Assembly: GCA_934102215.1 (NCBI GenBank)
Contig: CAKOSH010000008.1
Location: 32,515 to 96,514 of the forward strand
Source of the DNA: an uncultured Bacilli bacterium
GTDB taxonomy: Bacteria; Bacillota_I; Bacilli_A; RF39; UBA660
Length of the DNA stretch: 64,000 bases
Reading direction: 5' to 3'
The notes under the pieces were generated by a model. That model worked only from the letters and a program-made list of their open reading frames with translations. It was not told the origin of the DNA and did no database searches. Position numbers and translations under genes: made by a program. Positions 49,881 through 59,527 of the stretch are shown here, piece by piece. Each line of letters begins with the position of its first letter. Within the stretch, counting starts at the first letter, position 1.

Positions 49881-52800
49881 TGTTTATTTTCCAAATCTTT
49901 AAAATAGTTATATCTTTCTAAAGCATAATTTTTATTTAATTCATATAATTCATGATACTCATTTTCATTCTTGACTTCTAAGTTCTTATAACGAAGTTCA
50001 CTTCTAAATACTGCATCATAATTAGTGAAATCTGGTTCTTTTGAATCTACTGTTAAAGTATCTGTTTCAGGATTATATCTCATAAGTAAGTTGTATCCTA
50101 CTTCTACAAGAAGTTTTTGTTCATCAAGTGAATTATTAAGTCCGCCTATTATACCTTGTTCTATACATGGACTATATGCGATTATTAGAGATGGTCCATT
50201 ATGTTCATATGCTTCTTTTAATACTTTTAGTGTCTGCATCATATTAGCTCCAAGTGAGATAGATGCAACATACACATTTGGTATAGCCATTGCTATTTTG
50301 AATAAATCTTTCTTATTTTCATGTTTACCATTTGATGAGAATTCAGCTACTCCTCCCATACGTGTTGATTTTGATTTTTGACCACCTGTATTTGAATATA
50401 CTTCGGTATCAAGAACCATTATATTGATGTCTTCATTACTATGAAGTACATGATCAAGTCCACCATAACCTATATCATAAGCCCATCCATCTCCACCTAA
50501 AATCCATACTTTACGAGATGGTATATAATCTATAAGTTCTCTTAATTCATTAGGTATTTCAGATTCCATAAGTTTATTTTTAATCGCAAGAGTTAAATCA
50601 TCATCTTCCATATTGTCTATCCATAACTTGAATGTAGCCTTTATTTCAGGTGAAACAATATCTCTTGTTTGATACATTATATCTTTAATTCTCTCTCTCA
50701 TCTTTTTATAAGACATATGAATTCCAAATCCAAATTCAGCATTATCTTCAAATAATGAATTCATCCATGGAATCTTATATGGCGTTAATGGAAGACTACC
50801 ACCATATATTGATGAACATCCAGTTGCATTAGCAATAACCATATTTTTACCATATAATTCAGTTATTAATTTTATATAAGCTGCTTCACCACATCCTGCA
50901 CAAGCACCACTAAATTCAAAATATGGCTTCTTAAATCCAATTCCTTTTACTGTATATTTATTAAATGGTGTATCATTTTCAACATTATTAAATAAGTAAT
51001 CACTTATCTTATCTAACCTTTCACTATATTTACCACTTTCTAGTGCTTTTTCTTGATTCTTACCAGGACATGCTTTCATACATAGTCCACAACCAGTACA
51101 ATTTGCTTCTGAAACTGATATATAGAAATTCTTATTTTCTTCACCTAAACTCTTTATTGTTTCATCTTTGTCAATATGAGCAAGTAACAATTCATTATCA
51201 GTAAGTGAGAATGGTCTTATACATGCATGAGGACATACAAATGAACATTGATTACATTCTATACAATTCTCTTTACACCACTTTGGTACAAAAGGACTAA
51301 CTTTTCTCTTATCGCTTTTAGCAGTTCCACCTTCAAAAGTACCATCAGCATGATTAATAAAGTTACTAACGCTCATCATATTACCACGTAAATGTAACAT
51401 TTCACTTGTCAAATTATTTACAATATCTTTGTCTTGTGTGAGTGTAAATATTTTATTATCAATAACTTCTAAATACTTAAGAGATTCATCTATCGCATTT
51501 ATATTATTTTCTACTACATCATTTCCCTTACTACTATAGGTTTTAGTAACAAGCTTCTTAAATGCATCTATTTCATTTCTACCATATCCAGCAATCTTAA
51601 ACATATATGTACACATGATATTATTAATCTTACCATGTAAATTATATTTCTTATTTAATTTATCAAGTGAAGCAATATATACTTTAATATTTTTATTTAT
51701 AATTTCTTTCTTATTATCATTATTTATTAAATTATTTAATTCTTCATCTGTCTTATCACTTGATATTAAAAGTATTCCATCTTTTTTTATATCTTTAAGT
51801 AAATGATAATTATTTAGATATACATCTTTTGATACAATTACAAAATCAGGTGAAGTTAGGAAATATGGTGCTTCTATTTTAGTAGGGCCAACTCTTAAAT
51901 GTGATATTGTTGTGCCACCACTCTTTTTAGAATCGTATTCAAAGTATCCTTGAACATAATTATCTTTTATTTCACCTAATACTTTGATAAAGTTTTTAGA
52001 GGCACCAACCATACCATCAGAACCAAATCCATATACTTTTATCTCTTTATAGTCTCTTTGTACTTCAATCTCTTTAGGCTCTAAACTTAAATGAGTAACA
52101 TCATCATTTATACCAATTGTAAAATTGTTTTTAGGATTATCACTAAATAGATTTTTAAATACAGCATTTATATCTTTAAGTGGTACATCTTTAGAAGAAA
52201 GACCATATCTTCCTCCATATATACTTATATTTTTTTTCTTAAGTGCTTCCATTATATCTAGGTACAATGGTTCTCCTGTACTTCCAGGTTCTTTAGTTCT
52301 ATCAAGAACAGCAATTCTTTCTACTGACTTTGGTAATACATTCAATAGATATTTAGTACTAAATGGTCTATAAAGATGAACTTCTATCATTCCAACTCTA
52401 TGGCCTTTTTTATTTAAAATGTCAACAACTGTTCTAATAGTGGAACATACACTTCCCATCGCGATAATTATATCAGTTGCATCTTTTTTACCATAATAAT
52501 TAAATGGTTTATAATCAGTAAATGCTAAAGTATTTATCTTTTCCATATATCTATTAACAATATCTGGCATATCATTATAATATTTATTTCTTACTTCAGT
52601 ATTTTGAAAATATACGTCTCCTGTTTCAGAAGTACCTCTTGTTATTTCTTTTCCAATGTTTAATGCTCTATTTTTAAATTCATATACTTTTTTATAATCA
52701 ATTAACTTTCTTATTTCTTCAATATCAACAAGTGAAACTTTATTAAGTTCATGACTAGTTCTAAATCCATCAAAGAAATGTAAGAATGGAAGACTTCCTT

Positions 52801-53281
52801 CAATTGCACTTAAGTGTGAAATAATACTCATATAGTATGCTTCTTCAACAGATGAAGAAGATAACATACAAAATCCAGTACTACGAGTAGCATAAACATC
52901 TTGATGATCACCAAATATTGATAATGCATGGGTAGCTAAACTTCTAGCCGCTACATGTATAACGCCTGGTAACATTTCTCCAGCCATTTTATACATTGTA
53001 GGTATCATCAAAAGTAATCCTTGTGAAGCTGTAAATGTTGTTCCAAGACATCCTGATTGTAACGCACCATGAGTTACTGCTACTGCTCCTGCTTCACTTT
53101 GCATTTCTATTACTTTAACTGTATCATTAAAAAGATTTTTCTTCCCTTCATTACTCCATTTATCAGTTAAAGTTGCCATTGGACTCGCAGGTGTAATCGG
53201 ATAAATACCACATATTTCACTAAAAAGATATGCTCCAAGCGCACATGCTTCATTTCCATCTATAATATAATCTTTTTTCAT
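49877..53281 (-). CDS. nifJ: Pyruvate:ferredoxin (flavodoxin) oxidoreductase
   Basis: A 1134-residue single-chain PFOR that converts pyruvate and CoA to acetyl-CoA, CO2 and reduced ferredoxin. Order: the alpha-like domain with GAYLFSEICGIYPITPASPM, the transketolase C-like domain, the gamma domain (YGFGSDGMVGASKNFIKV), two 4Fe-4S motifs near 674 (CIECNQCSFVCPHACI) and near 730 (CTGCGLCMKACPG), and the TPP domain (FSGACAGCGEAAYI near 794; GGDGWAYDIGYGGLDH). Full length. GGTGATGA precedes the ATG. Confidence 0.97.
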   Translation of the reverse strand: MKKDYIIDGNEACALGAYLFSEICGIYPITPASPMATLTDKWSNEGKKNLFNDTVKVIEMQSEAGAVAVTHGALQSGCLGTTFTASQGLLLMIPTMYKMAGEMLPGVIHVAARSLATHALSIFGDHQDVYATRSTGFCMLSSSSVEEAYYMSIISHLSAIEGSLPFLHFFDGFRTSHELNKVSLVDIEEIRKLIDYKKVYEFKNRALNIGKEITRGTSETGDVYFQNTEVRNKYYNDMPDIVNRYMEKINTLAFTDYKPFNYYGKKDATDIIIAMGSVCSTIRTVVDILNKKGHRVGMIEVHLYRPFSTKYLLNVLPKSVERIAVLDRTKEPGSTGEPLYLDIMEALKKKNISIYGGRYGLSSKDVPLKDINAVFKNLFSDNPKNNFTIGINDDVTHLSLEPKEIEVQRDYKEIKVYGFGSDGMVGASKNFIKVLGEIKDNYVQGYFEYDSKKSGGTTISHLRVGPTKIEAPYFLTSPDFVIVSKDVYLNNYHLLKDIKKDGILLISSDKTDEELNNLINNDNKKEIINKNIKVYIASLDKLNKKYNLHGKINNIMCTYMFKIAGYGRNEIDAFKKLVTKTYSSKGNDVVENNINAIDESLKYLEVIDNKIFTLTQDKDIVNNLTSEMLHLRGNMMSVSNFINHADGTFEGGTAKSDKRKVSPFVPKWCKENCIECNQCSFVCPHACIRPFSLTDNELLLAHIDKDETIKSLGEENKNFYISVSEANCTGCGLCMKACPGKNQEKALESGKYSERLDKISDYLFNNVENDTPFNKYTVKGIGFKKPYFEFSGACAGCGEAAYIKLITELYGKNMVIANATGCSSIYGGSLPLTPYKIPWMNSLFEDNAEFGFGIHMSYKKMRERIKDIMYQTRDIVSPEIKATFKLWIDNMEDDDLTLAIKNKLMESEIPNELRELIDYIPSRKVWILGGDGWAYDIGYGGLDHVLHSNEDINIMVLDTEVYSNTGGQKSKSTRMGGVAEFSSNGKHENKKDLFKIAMAIPNVYVASISLGANMMQTLKVLKEAYEHNGPSLIIAYSPCIEQGIIGGLNNSLDEQKLLVEVGYNLLMRYNPETDTLTVDSKEPDFTNYDAVFRSELRYKNLEVKNENEYHELYELNKNYALERYNYFKDLENKQ

Positions 53282-53293
53282 ATCATCACCATC

Positions 53294-53334
53294 TTAATTA
53301 TAATATAATTTATATCAAAATAAAAGTGATAATA
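53294..53334. repeat. 41-bp direct repeat, copy 1 (before nifJ)
   Basis: Identical at 40 of 41 positions to 54090-54130. On the minus strand it contains the 3' arm and T-run of the terminator of the preceding gene and the AT-rich promoter region, including TATAAT, of nifJ. Confidence 0.85.
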
Positions 53335-53352
53335 AAATCATCTATTAACACT
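53325..53352 (-). terminator. Probable terminator after the 53345-54073 gene
   Basis: AGTGATAATA and TATTAACACT pair with one or two mismatches; on the minus strand followed by TTTATTTTG. It overlaps the stop codon. Confidence 0.5.
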
Positions 53353-54073
53353 CTTTCAACAATTTATTAATCTTTCTTTTAATAAAATAATTACTACATT
53401 TAAAAATTATACCCTTCTTATCATATATGTAATAATTACCTTCACCAACAATATTAACGATTTCATTTAACATATCCTTAGTTAAAAGTTCTACATTGAT
53501 ATAATTTAAAGAGAAAATATGAACTATACTGTTAAAGAAATCTTCATAATTATGATGTTTAATTTCATTAACTAATTTTCTTCTTTTATGTGTCATAATA
53601 CCAGTTTCACTACCAACTAAATATAAGCTGTTCCATTTATCATTATAATCATATATAAATGAATACCTAAGTTCCATGCCATTACTATTTATAATATTAA
53701 CAATTTCTTTATACCCTTCAAAACTTATATTCTTTTGTTCATAATCAATTCTTATTTCCAGTTTATTATATTGAAATATAAATTTTATTATAAATGTTGG
53801 TTCATCATTAGTCTTTTCATTTGATAGAAATGATAAAAATTGTAATTGTTCACTTTTTGAATCAATATAAAAATCATTAAGTACTGAATAATCATTATAG
53901 TTACATTCTTTTTCATTTTCTTCGCCTAATATTTCAACATATAAATTTATCTTATCAACTTTTTTATTAAGGTATTTACATATTGGTTCTACATAATTAG
54001 ATATAATTGAATTAAGATATAATTTTGAATTTCTATTTTTAATATAGAATACTAAACTATGGAATCTTTTCAT
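53345..54073 (-). CDS. Hypothetical protein, 242 aa
   Basis: A soluble protein rich in Asn, Lys, Ile and Tyr with alternating strands and helices and no recognisable motif. ATG at 54073 follows GGTG by 6 bases; the ATG at 54085 lacks a ribosome binding site. It sits exactly between two copies of a 41-bp terminator/promoter repeat, so it looks like an insertion or duplication product between nifJ and the AAA ATPase gene. Confidence 0.55.
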   Translation of the reverse strand: MKRFHSLVFYIKNRNSKLYLNSIISNYVEPICKYLNKKVDKINLYVEILGEENEKECNYNDYSVLNDFYIDSKSEQLQFLSFLSNEKTNDEPTFIIKFIFQYNKLEIRIDYEQKNISFEGYKEIVNIINSNGMELRYSFIYDYNDKWNSLYLVGSETGIMTHKRRKLVNEIKHHNYEDFFNSIVHIFSLNYINVELLTKDMLNEIVNIVGEGNYYIYDKKGIIFKCSNYFIKRKINKLLKEC

Positions 54074-54089
54074 TTTCTTCACCATTACT

Positions 54090-54130
54090 TTAATTATAAT
54101 ATAATTTATACCAAAATAAAAGTGATAATA
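54090..54130. repeat. 41-bp direct repeat, copy 2 (before the 53345-54073 gene)
   Basis: One mismatch to 53294-53334. It supplies the promoter of the hypothetical gene and half of the terminator of the AAA ATPase gene. Confidence 0.85.
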
Positions 54131-54148
54131 AGATTCATTACTATCACT
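54121..54148 (-). terminator. Terminator after the AAA ATPase gene
   Basis: AGTGATAATAA and TTACTATCACT, 10 of 11 paired, followed on the minus strand by TTTATTTTGG, 6 bp after the stop. Confidence 0.7.
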
Positions 54149-54153
54149 ATTTT

Positions 54154-55347
54154 TTATTCTCTATCAAGTAACCAGTCAAATACATTTATTTGCTTTATTC
54201 CATCATGTGATGTAAAAGGCACTATATCTGCGGTTAACAAATATTTTGGATTATGATCATTTATATTATAAAGTGGTTTTAATTCTCTTTCTAATGTGTC
54301 ATTTCCTTTTACAGTATAACTTACTTGATAATATTCTGTTCCTTTTTCATTCATCGCAACAAAATCTATTTCATTATCATCACATTTTCCAACGTAAACT
54401 TCATAGCCTCTTCTTATTAATTCTAAATAAACTACGTTCTCTAATATATGACCTTCATCAGCATTTTTACTTCCTAGTAAATAATATCTAAGACCTATAT
54501 CAGATAAATAATATTTACATCCACTTGATAAATATGTTTTTCCTTTTGTATCATATCTTGTAACTTTATAAAGTACAAATGATTCTACTAATGCTTCTAA
54601 ATATTTTTCTACAGTTGGGACAGATATTTTTCTTCCATTTGATGTCATAGCATTTGCTATGTTTGTGCTTGAACAAAGATTACCTACATTATCAAACATA
54701 AATCTTATTACATCTTTAAGCATGGCTATGTCAGATATTTCTTTTCTTTCTGCTATATCATTTATTATTACTGTATTAAATAATCCATCAAGATAAGTTC
54801 TAACATCTTTAGGGGTATCTAACTTTAATGCATAAGGAAATGAACTTCTTGTAATATAATCTATATACTTTCTTTCAATATCAGTATCTCCAACATATGA
54901 TATATATTCTTTAAATGATAAAGGTAACATTTTTATTTCTACATATCTTCCAGATAATAATGTAGCAAGTTCTCCTGATAATAATTTTGAATTAGAACCA
55001 GTTATATATAAATCAACATTTTTCTTTATATACAAAGCATCTACTGCTTTCTGAAAATCAGATATTTTTTGTACTTCATCTATAAAAATATAATTCATTT
55101 TATCTTTTATTAATTTTGAATCAATGTATTCGTACAAATCGTTATATGTTTTCATCTTATCAAATTCATAATCTTCTAAATTGATATGAGTTACTTGAGA
55201 TTTATCTATACCATTTGATAATAAATAATCTATATATAAATCAATTAGTGTTGATTTTCCACATCTTCTTATGCCAGTTACTATCTTTATTACTTCTTTA
55301 TCTTTAAAACTAATTAATTCATTCAAATAATATGGTCTTTCTATCAT
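54154..55347 (-). CDS. AAA ATPase with DUF4143 domain
   Basis: A 397-residue protein of the AAA_14/DUF4143 group: Walker A GIRRCGKST at 25-33, Walker B YIFIDEVQKI, YITGSNSKLLSGELATLLSGR (sensor region), a helical lid, then the C-terminal DUF4143 part with a restriction-like core (LENVVYLELIRRGYEVYVGK, then NEIDFVAMNEKGTEYYQVSY). The E-V-Y-V-G and D-F-V motifs resemble a PD-(D/E)xK fold. Function unknown; common in gut bacteria as solitary genes. GGAGGG precedes the ATG. Confidence 0.88.
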   Translation of the reverse strand: MIERPYYLNELISFKDKEVIKIVTGIRRCGKSTLIDLYIDYLLSNGIDKSQVTHINLEDYEFDKMKTYNDLYEYIDSKLIKDKMNYIFIDEVQKISDFQKAVDALYIKKNVDLYITGSNSKLLSGELATLLSGRYVEIKMLPLSFKEYISYVGDTDIERKYIDYITRSSFPYALKLDTPKDVRTYLDGLFNTVIINDIAERKEISDIAMLKDVIRFMFDNVGNLCSSTNIANAMTSNGRKISVPTVEKYLEALVESFVLYKVTRYDTKGKTYLSSGCKYYLSDIGLRYYLLGSKNADEGHILENVVYLELIRRGYEVYVGKCDDNEIDFVAMNEKGTEYYQVSYTVKGNDTLERELKPLYNINDHNPKYLLTADIVPFTSHDGIKQINVFDWLLDRE

Positions 55348-55365
55348 ACTTTTCCCTCCATGATA

Positions 55366-55394
55366 ATAATAACATTTTTTATTCCATTTGTCAA
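55366..55394 (-). promoter_or_regulatory. Promoter of the AAA ATPase gene
   Basis: Minus strand TTGACA (55389-55394), 17-base spacer ending in TG, TATTAT (55366-55371). The first 24-bp repeat begins one base upstream of the -35 box. Confidence 0.8.
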
Positions 55395-55395
55395 A

Positions 55396-55499
55396 TTTTA
55401 TAAATTACAGTTTACAAAATTGATTATTTTAGTATTTTTATAAATTACAATTTACAAAAATAATTGTTTTGGTGCTTTTATAAATTACGTTTTACAAAA
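55396..55499 (-). repeat. Three 24-bp operator-like repeats at exact 40-bp spacing
   Basis: Copies at 55396-55419, 55436-55459 and 55476-55499 are identical except for two central positions. Each is an imperfect palindrome with arms TTTTATAAATTAC and TTTACAAAA on the plus strand. The 16-bp spacers are related but more diverged. The array abuts the AAA promoter, so a regulator-binding site is likely. Confidence 0.85.
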
Positions 55500-55519
55500 A
55501 AGAATGATAAATAACTCTA

Positions 55520-56851
55520 TCACTCTTTATCATTAGTTTCATCTACATCATTTTCTTCATTATCAATATCTTCATTTGTACTCACTTCATCAGTAGTACT
55601 TTCTTCTTTTAACTTTTTCTTTCTATTATAAAATATATCATATAGAATATAACTTAAAACTATTAATATTGAAAATAGTCCTATTAAAATATATTTATTA
55701 TTTGTTTTCTTAACTACTTCATCTTTCTTATCATTATCTTCTTTTATATCAGGTATTTTAGTATCTTCTTCTTTTTCAGTTTTAGTAACAACTATATAAT
55801 AATTTCCTTCATCATAATCATTATTAGTTTTTATTCTTACTATATTTTCACCTGTTACAAAATTTTCATTACCAATTATTTCAACATTAACATCATTATC
55901 AGCATCATAGTCTATTAACAAACTATCAACAGTACTTGGCACTACTAAATGATAAGTATACACATTTTCTTTAAATTCTTCTAAAAATTTAAAGTTTTCA
56001 ACAGTTAATCTCTTTAAACTAGGAAATTTATATTGAACATCTCCTGTTTTTTTAGCATAATTAATATTTAAAGTATAAGTTGTCTTGACATCATCTACAT
56101 CATTAATAATTTTTATAACATTTTTACCTTCTTTTAATACATGACTAGACTCATCAGCATTTTTAGGATTAAAAGTAAACTCACATTCACTTGATGAACA
56201 ATATGGATAATATGTAACATTTTCATAATCCACGTCAACATTATAAGTTGTAACATTAGGTTTCATATCAATAAATATTTCTTTATCAGTATATAAAAAT
56301 ATTCCAGATAATGTAGAATCAATATTTACTTTAGCATTATCTACTATATTATAATAAAGTTTACTATTATTACAAGGAAATGATTCATTATCACCTTTTA
56401 CATAAAAATTACTATTATTACCAATTAATTCAATAGATGCATACCCACTTGGTGCTGTATCTTTTATTTTAAACTTTAATTTACTTATAAGTATATTACC
56501 ACCATTTAAATACATATTTTTACCAGTAACATTTTGAATACTAAAATCAATAATAGAAGAATATGTATTAAAATTAGTTATCTTATACCCATCTTCAATA
56601 TAAACACTTTCATCATTATAATCAGGTAATAATTCAAATACATAAGGATTATAATATATTTGTATATCTGCTTTATTAAGTATTCCATCTTCACTATAAA
56701 AATCAGTTATAACATTAACTTCAATAGTATCTCCTTTACTATATTCAGTATTATTATTTACTCCCTTTTGTAAATTACAACTTACATAGTCAGCCTTAGT
56801 AAAAGATATAAATATAAAAAACGATATTAATAACATTAAAATTTTCTTCAT
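55520..56851 (-). CDS. Exported cohesin-like / cadherin-like beta-sandwich protein with C-terminal membrane anchor
   Basis: A 443-residue surface protein. Signal peptide 1-20, a cohesin-type beta domain (about 25-165; DTIEVNVITDFYSEDGILNKA, then LKFKIKDTAPSGYASIEL), two cadherin-like beta-sandwich modules (about 175-260 and 270-360, the latter closing in NYYIVVTKTE), one membrane segment at about 385-405 and an acidic cytoplasmic tail. It resembles cell-surface anchoring proteins seen in Firmicutes. AAAGGAAG precedes the ATG. Role unknown. Confidence 0.75.
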   Translation of the reverse strand: MKKILMLLISFFIFISFTKADYVSCNLQKGVNNNTEYSKGDTIEVNVITDFYSEDGILNKADIQIYYNPYVFELLPDYNDESVYIEDGYKITNFNTYSSIIDFSIQNVTGKNMYLNGGNILISKLKFKIKDTAPSGYASIELIGNNSNFYVKGDNESFPCNNSKLYYNIVDNAKVNIDSTLSGIFLYTDKEIFIDMKPNVTTYNVDVDYENVTYYPYCSSSECEFTFNPKNADESSHVLKEGKNVIKIINDVDDVKTTYTLNINYAKKTGDVQYKFPSLKRLTVENFKFLEEFKENVYTYHLVVPSTVDSLLIDYDADNDVNVEIIGNENFVTGENIVRIKTNNDYDEGNYYIVVTKTEKEEDTKIPDIKEDNDKKDEVVKKTNNKYILIGLFSILIVLSYILYDIFYNRKKKLKEESTTDEVSTNEDIDNEENDVDETNDKE

Positions 56852-56887
56852 TTTGATTCTTCCTTTTATATGTTAATAATATCAAAA

Positions 56888-57292
56888 TTAATATATTCTT
56901 TCAAGTTTCTCAAGCTTTATTAAGTCATATACTTTACATACTACTGTAATACCATCTATACGAACTCCATGTAATTTATAATATACTTTTAATTCATCAT
57001 TTAAATCTTTAGTATAAATATTTATTAATTCTTCAATATTTCTAGCATAGTACTTTTTACCATCAATAATATAACTTAATACTTCAATATTAGTATATTT
57101 TAAAGACTTATTTAAACTATAAGAATTAGTATTCTTAAAATATATCTTAAATGTATCAATATAATTTAAATTAGTTCTATCATAATATAATATTTTATCA
57201 CTATTAGAATCTATTTCACCTGTATTAAAGGTTAAAAAAATAGAAAGCATAAATAATAATTTTATGATATTCTTTTTTATATTGATCACCAT
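56888..57292 (-). CDS. Small exported protein, 134 aa
   Basis: N-terminal hydrophobic segment (about 8-22) consistent with a signal peptide or anchor, then a Tyr/Asn/Lys-rich domain with alternating strands. The start (ATG at 57292) has no clear ribosome binding site. Unrecognised. It follows the deacylase gene by 19 bp. Confidence 0.5.
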   Translation of the reverse strand: MVINIKKNIIKLLFMLSIFLTFNTGEIDSNSDKILYYDRTNLNYIDTFKIYFKNTNSYSLNKSLKYTNIEVLSYIIDGKKYYARNIEELINIYTKDLNDELKVYYKLHGVRIDGITVVCKVYDLIKLEKLERIY

Positions 57293-57311
57293 TATTATTA
57301 TGCTTTATATT

Positions 57312-57791
57312 TTATAATTCTATGTACTCATATTTATTATTTTTAAATATTTTTTCAAGGTCTTTAGGATTCATAAATACAGTACTTGTATTAACATTAG
57401 GATGTACTCCTACTTCGTCTATATTCTCTATATCTTTATCTATTATTATAGTTACTTTATGCTCTTTATCATTAAGTATTCCAAGTGGTGAAACTGATCC
57501 TTTAGTAAGTCCTAAATATTTATATAAATCTTCTTCATCTGCAAAAGAAAGTTTTCTACTGTTAATCTTATTACTTAATTCTTTTAAATTAACTTTCTTA
57601 TTATGACATACTAGTACTAAATAATAATTTCTTTTTTTATCATCTCTTATAAATATATTTTTAAGTATATTTTCATATGGTTCTATATTCTCTTTTATAA
57701 CTTCTTCCATAGTGAATACTGCTTTATGATTAACTACTCTATATTTAATATTTAATTCATCTAATGTTTTATATATTTCTTCCTTTGTCAT
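57312..57791 (-). CDS. YbaK/ProX-type aminoacyl-tRNA deacylase
   Basis: A 159-residue trans-editing domain of the PrdX/ProXp-ala kind: VNHKAVFTMEEV at the start, NILKNIFIRDDKKRNYYLVLVCHNK, KLSFADEEDLYKYLGLTKGSVSPLGI and VHPNVNTSTVFM. It hydrolyses mischarged alanyl-tRNA(Pro). AGAGGTAG precedes the ATG, inside the CDF gene (23 bp overlap). Confidence 0.9.
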   Translation of the reverse strand: MTKEEIYKTLDELNIKYRVVNHKAVFTMEEVIKENIEPYENILKNIFIRDDKKRNYYLVLVCHNKKVNLKELSNKINSRKLSFADEEDLYKYLGLTKGSVSPLGILNDKEHKVTIIIDKDIENIDEVGVHPNVNTSTVFMNPKDLEKIFKNNKYEYIEL

Positions 57792-58659
57792 TTTCTACCT
57801 CTATGGGATTTACATGTATTACTACTAAATAAATCTCATCTATCTTCTTTAATATTTCTTTTTCAAGATTATTTGCGATTTCATGACTTTCATAAGTCTT
57901 TAAATTTCCATCTACAAATATAGTAAATGATATTTGATATTTATATCCTACTGGAGTTGAATTAAAGTGATTTATCTTTATAATTTCACTGTGTTTCTTT
58001 ATTATATCTATTACTTCATTCTTAGTTTCTTCATCTATTGATTTATCCATAAGAACATCATAACTTTCAATAAATATTTTAATAGCAGATATAAGTATCC
58101 ATATAGATATTATTATACCTACAATACCATCTAAAAAGTATATATTATATGTAGAAAGTATACATGATATTAAAGTAAATGTTGTTATAACTGCATCTAT
58201 AATATGATCTTTAGAATTAGCCTTTATAAGTAAATTATTATATTTTTTTGATAAGTAATTTGTATATATAAATAATGATAATTTAACTATTATAGTAGTG
58301 ATACATACAATTATAAGCCATATATTAAAATCATATTTATTACTTCTAAATATTGAGTTTAATGAATTTTTGAATACTACAAGTGATATTAATATCATAG
58401 ATATACTTATTAACATTGAATAAATATATTCTGCTTTACCATGTCCTAAATTATGATCATCATCTTTTGGAATACTTGATATTTTATTACCAATGAATGT
58501 CATTATTGAAGAAAATATATCACCAGCACTATTAAAAGCATCCGCTATCATTGCTTGACTATTTGTAATATATCCAATTATTCCTTTTATAATAAGTAAA
58601 AATATATTACCTATCATTCCTAAAATACTAGCTATTTTAGTACTTTTATATCTTTTCAT
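57769..58659 (-). CDS. Cation diffusion facilitator (CDF) family transporter
   Basis: A 296-residue membrane protein with six membrane segments and a C-terminal cytoplasmic domain (about 210-290). Metal-site motifs: MIADAFNSAGDIFSS in segment II, HNLGHGKAEYIYS after segment III, and the segment V region. It exports divalent metals such as Zn, Mn or Fe. ATG at 58659 follows AAGGAGG. Overlaps the deacylase gene. Confidence 0.93.
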   Translation of the reverse strand: MKRYKSTKIASILGMIGNIFLLIIKGIIGYITNSQAMIADAFNSAGDIFSSIMTFIGNKISSIPKDDDHNLGHGKAEYIYSMLISISMILISLVVFKNSLNSIFRSNKYDFNIWLIIVCITTIIVKLSLFIYTNYLSKKYNNLLIKANSKDHIIDAVITTFTLISCILSTYNIYFLDGIVGIIISIWILISAIKIFIESYDVLMDKSIDEETKNEVIDIIKKHSEIIKINHFNSTPVGYKYQISFTIFVDGNLKTYESHEIANNLEKEILKKIDEIYLVVIHVNPIEVENDKGRNI

Positions 58660-58678
58660 GTTTTCCTCCTTATATATT

Positions 58679-59509
58679 TTATTCAATATAACATTTTAAT
58701 GTATCTTCTATCCAATATGAATATTTGATATTATCTTTTTCTAAACTTTTAAATTTTAAATATATATCTATTCCATCACTAGGATCATGCCATATATCAA
58801 CAAATACATAATCATAATATATATCTTTTTTAAAGTAATTAAACGCATCATCATTAATTATCTTTATTTTAGATTTATATTTAAATTGAGGTAAGATGTA
58901 TTTAGTAAATAAATCTATTATTTCTTTATCTTTTTCAACTATTGTTACACTTTTTACATTTTCTTTCATAGATACCATATAAGCATAATATCCAAGACCA
59001 AGTCCATATGTAAGTACATTACCAGTTGCTTCACTTATAGGTTTCTTCATAGTTTCTATTTCATTAGGTGTAATTAACATCCATTCTCTATTATTTTCAA
59101 GAACACATGGATATTTATATTCATCTTTGAAATATCCAATACTAGGATATAATTTATCATTAATACATCTTAAATCATTAAATACAAATGCTTCATATGG
59201 CTTATAACTCTTATATTCAAATTTCCATTTATTAGAACTTATACTTTTAAGATTAATATTTTTATAATATAAATTATCTTCATAAATACTCTTATCAAGT
59301 TCATAAACTATCTTATCAAATTCATGTATTATTTCTTTATCAGTAATACCAAGTATACTTGTAAGTATTATTTTGTATGATTCTAGTGTAGTAAATCCAA
59401 ATTCATTTTTAATATTATTTATCATAGATTCATTTATATAATCACTATAATCATTTAAGTATATTGATAATTTACTCATTATTAAGTTGTTTCTTTCTTC
59501 ATTTGTCAT
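58679..59509 (-). CDS. SAM-dependent methyltransferase-like (spermidine synthase fold) protein
   Basis: A 276-residue protein. A helical N-terminal half precedes a Rossmann domain: VLTYGLGLGYYAYM near 163 (motif I), SVTIVEKDKEIIDLF (acidic residue after strand 2) and YDYVFVDIWHDPSDG. This resembles spermine/spermidine synthase-type Rossmann proteins, with the substrate unknown. TATAAT ends only 6 bases before the ATG and no ribosome binding site is seen, so the message may be leaderless. Confidence 0.7.
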   Translation of the reverse strand: MTNEERNNLIMSKLSIYLNDYSDYINESMINNIKNEFGFTTLESYKIILTSILGITDKEIIHEFDKIVYELDKSIYEDNLYYKNINLKSISSNKWKFEYKSYKPYEAFVFNDLRCINDKLYPSIGYFKDEYKYPCVLENNREWMLITPNEIETMKKPISEATGNVLTYGLGLGYYAYMVSMKENVKSVTIVEKDKEIIDLFTKYILPQFKYKSKIKIINDDAFNYFKKDIYYDYVFVDIWHDPSDGIDIYLKFKSLEKDNIKYSYWIEDTLKCYIE

Positions 59510-59527
59510 ATTTATATTATAAAATAA

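Noticed and set aside
55396..55499. Could the three 24-bp repeats be a CRISPR array?
   Set aside because: Spacers are only 16 bp and partly similar to each other, there are three copies, the repeats are palindromic at a promoter, and no cas genes are near.
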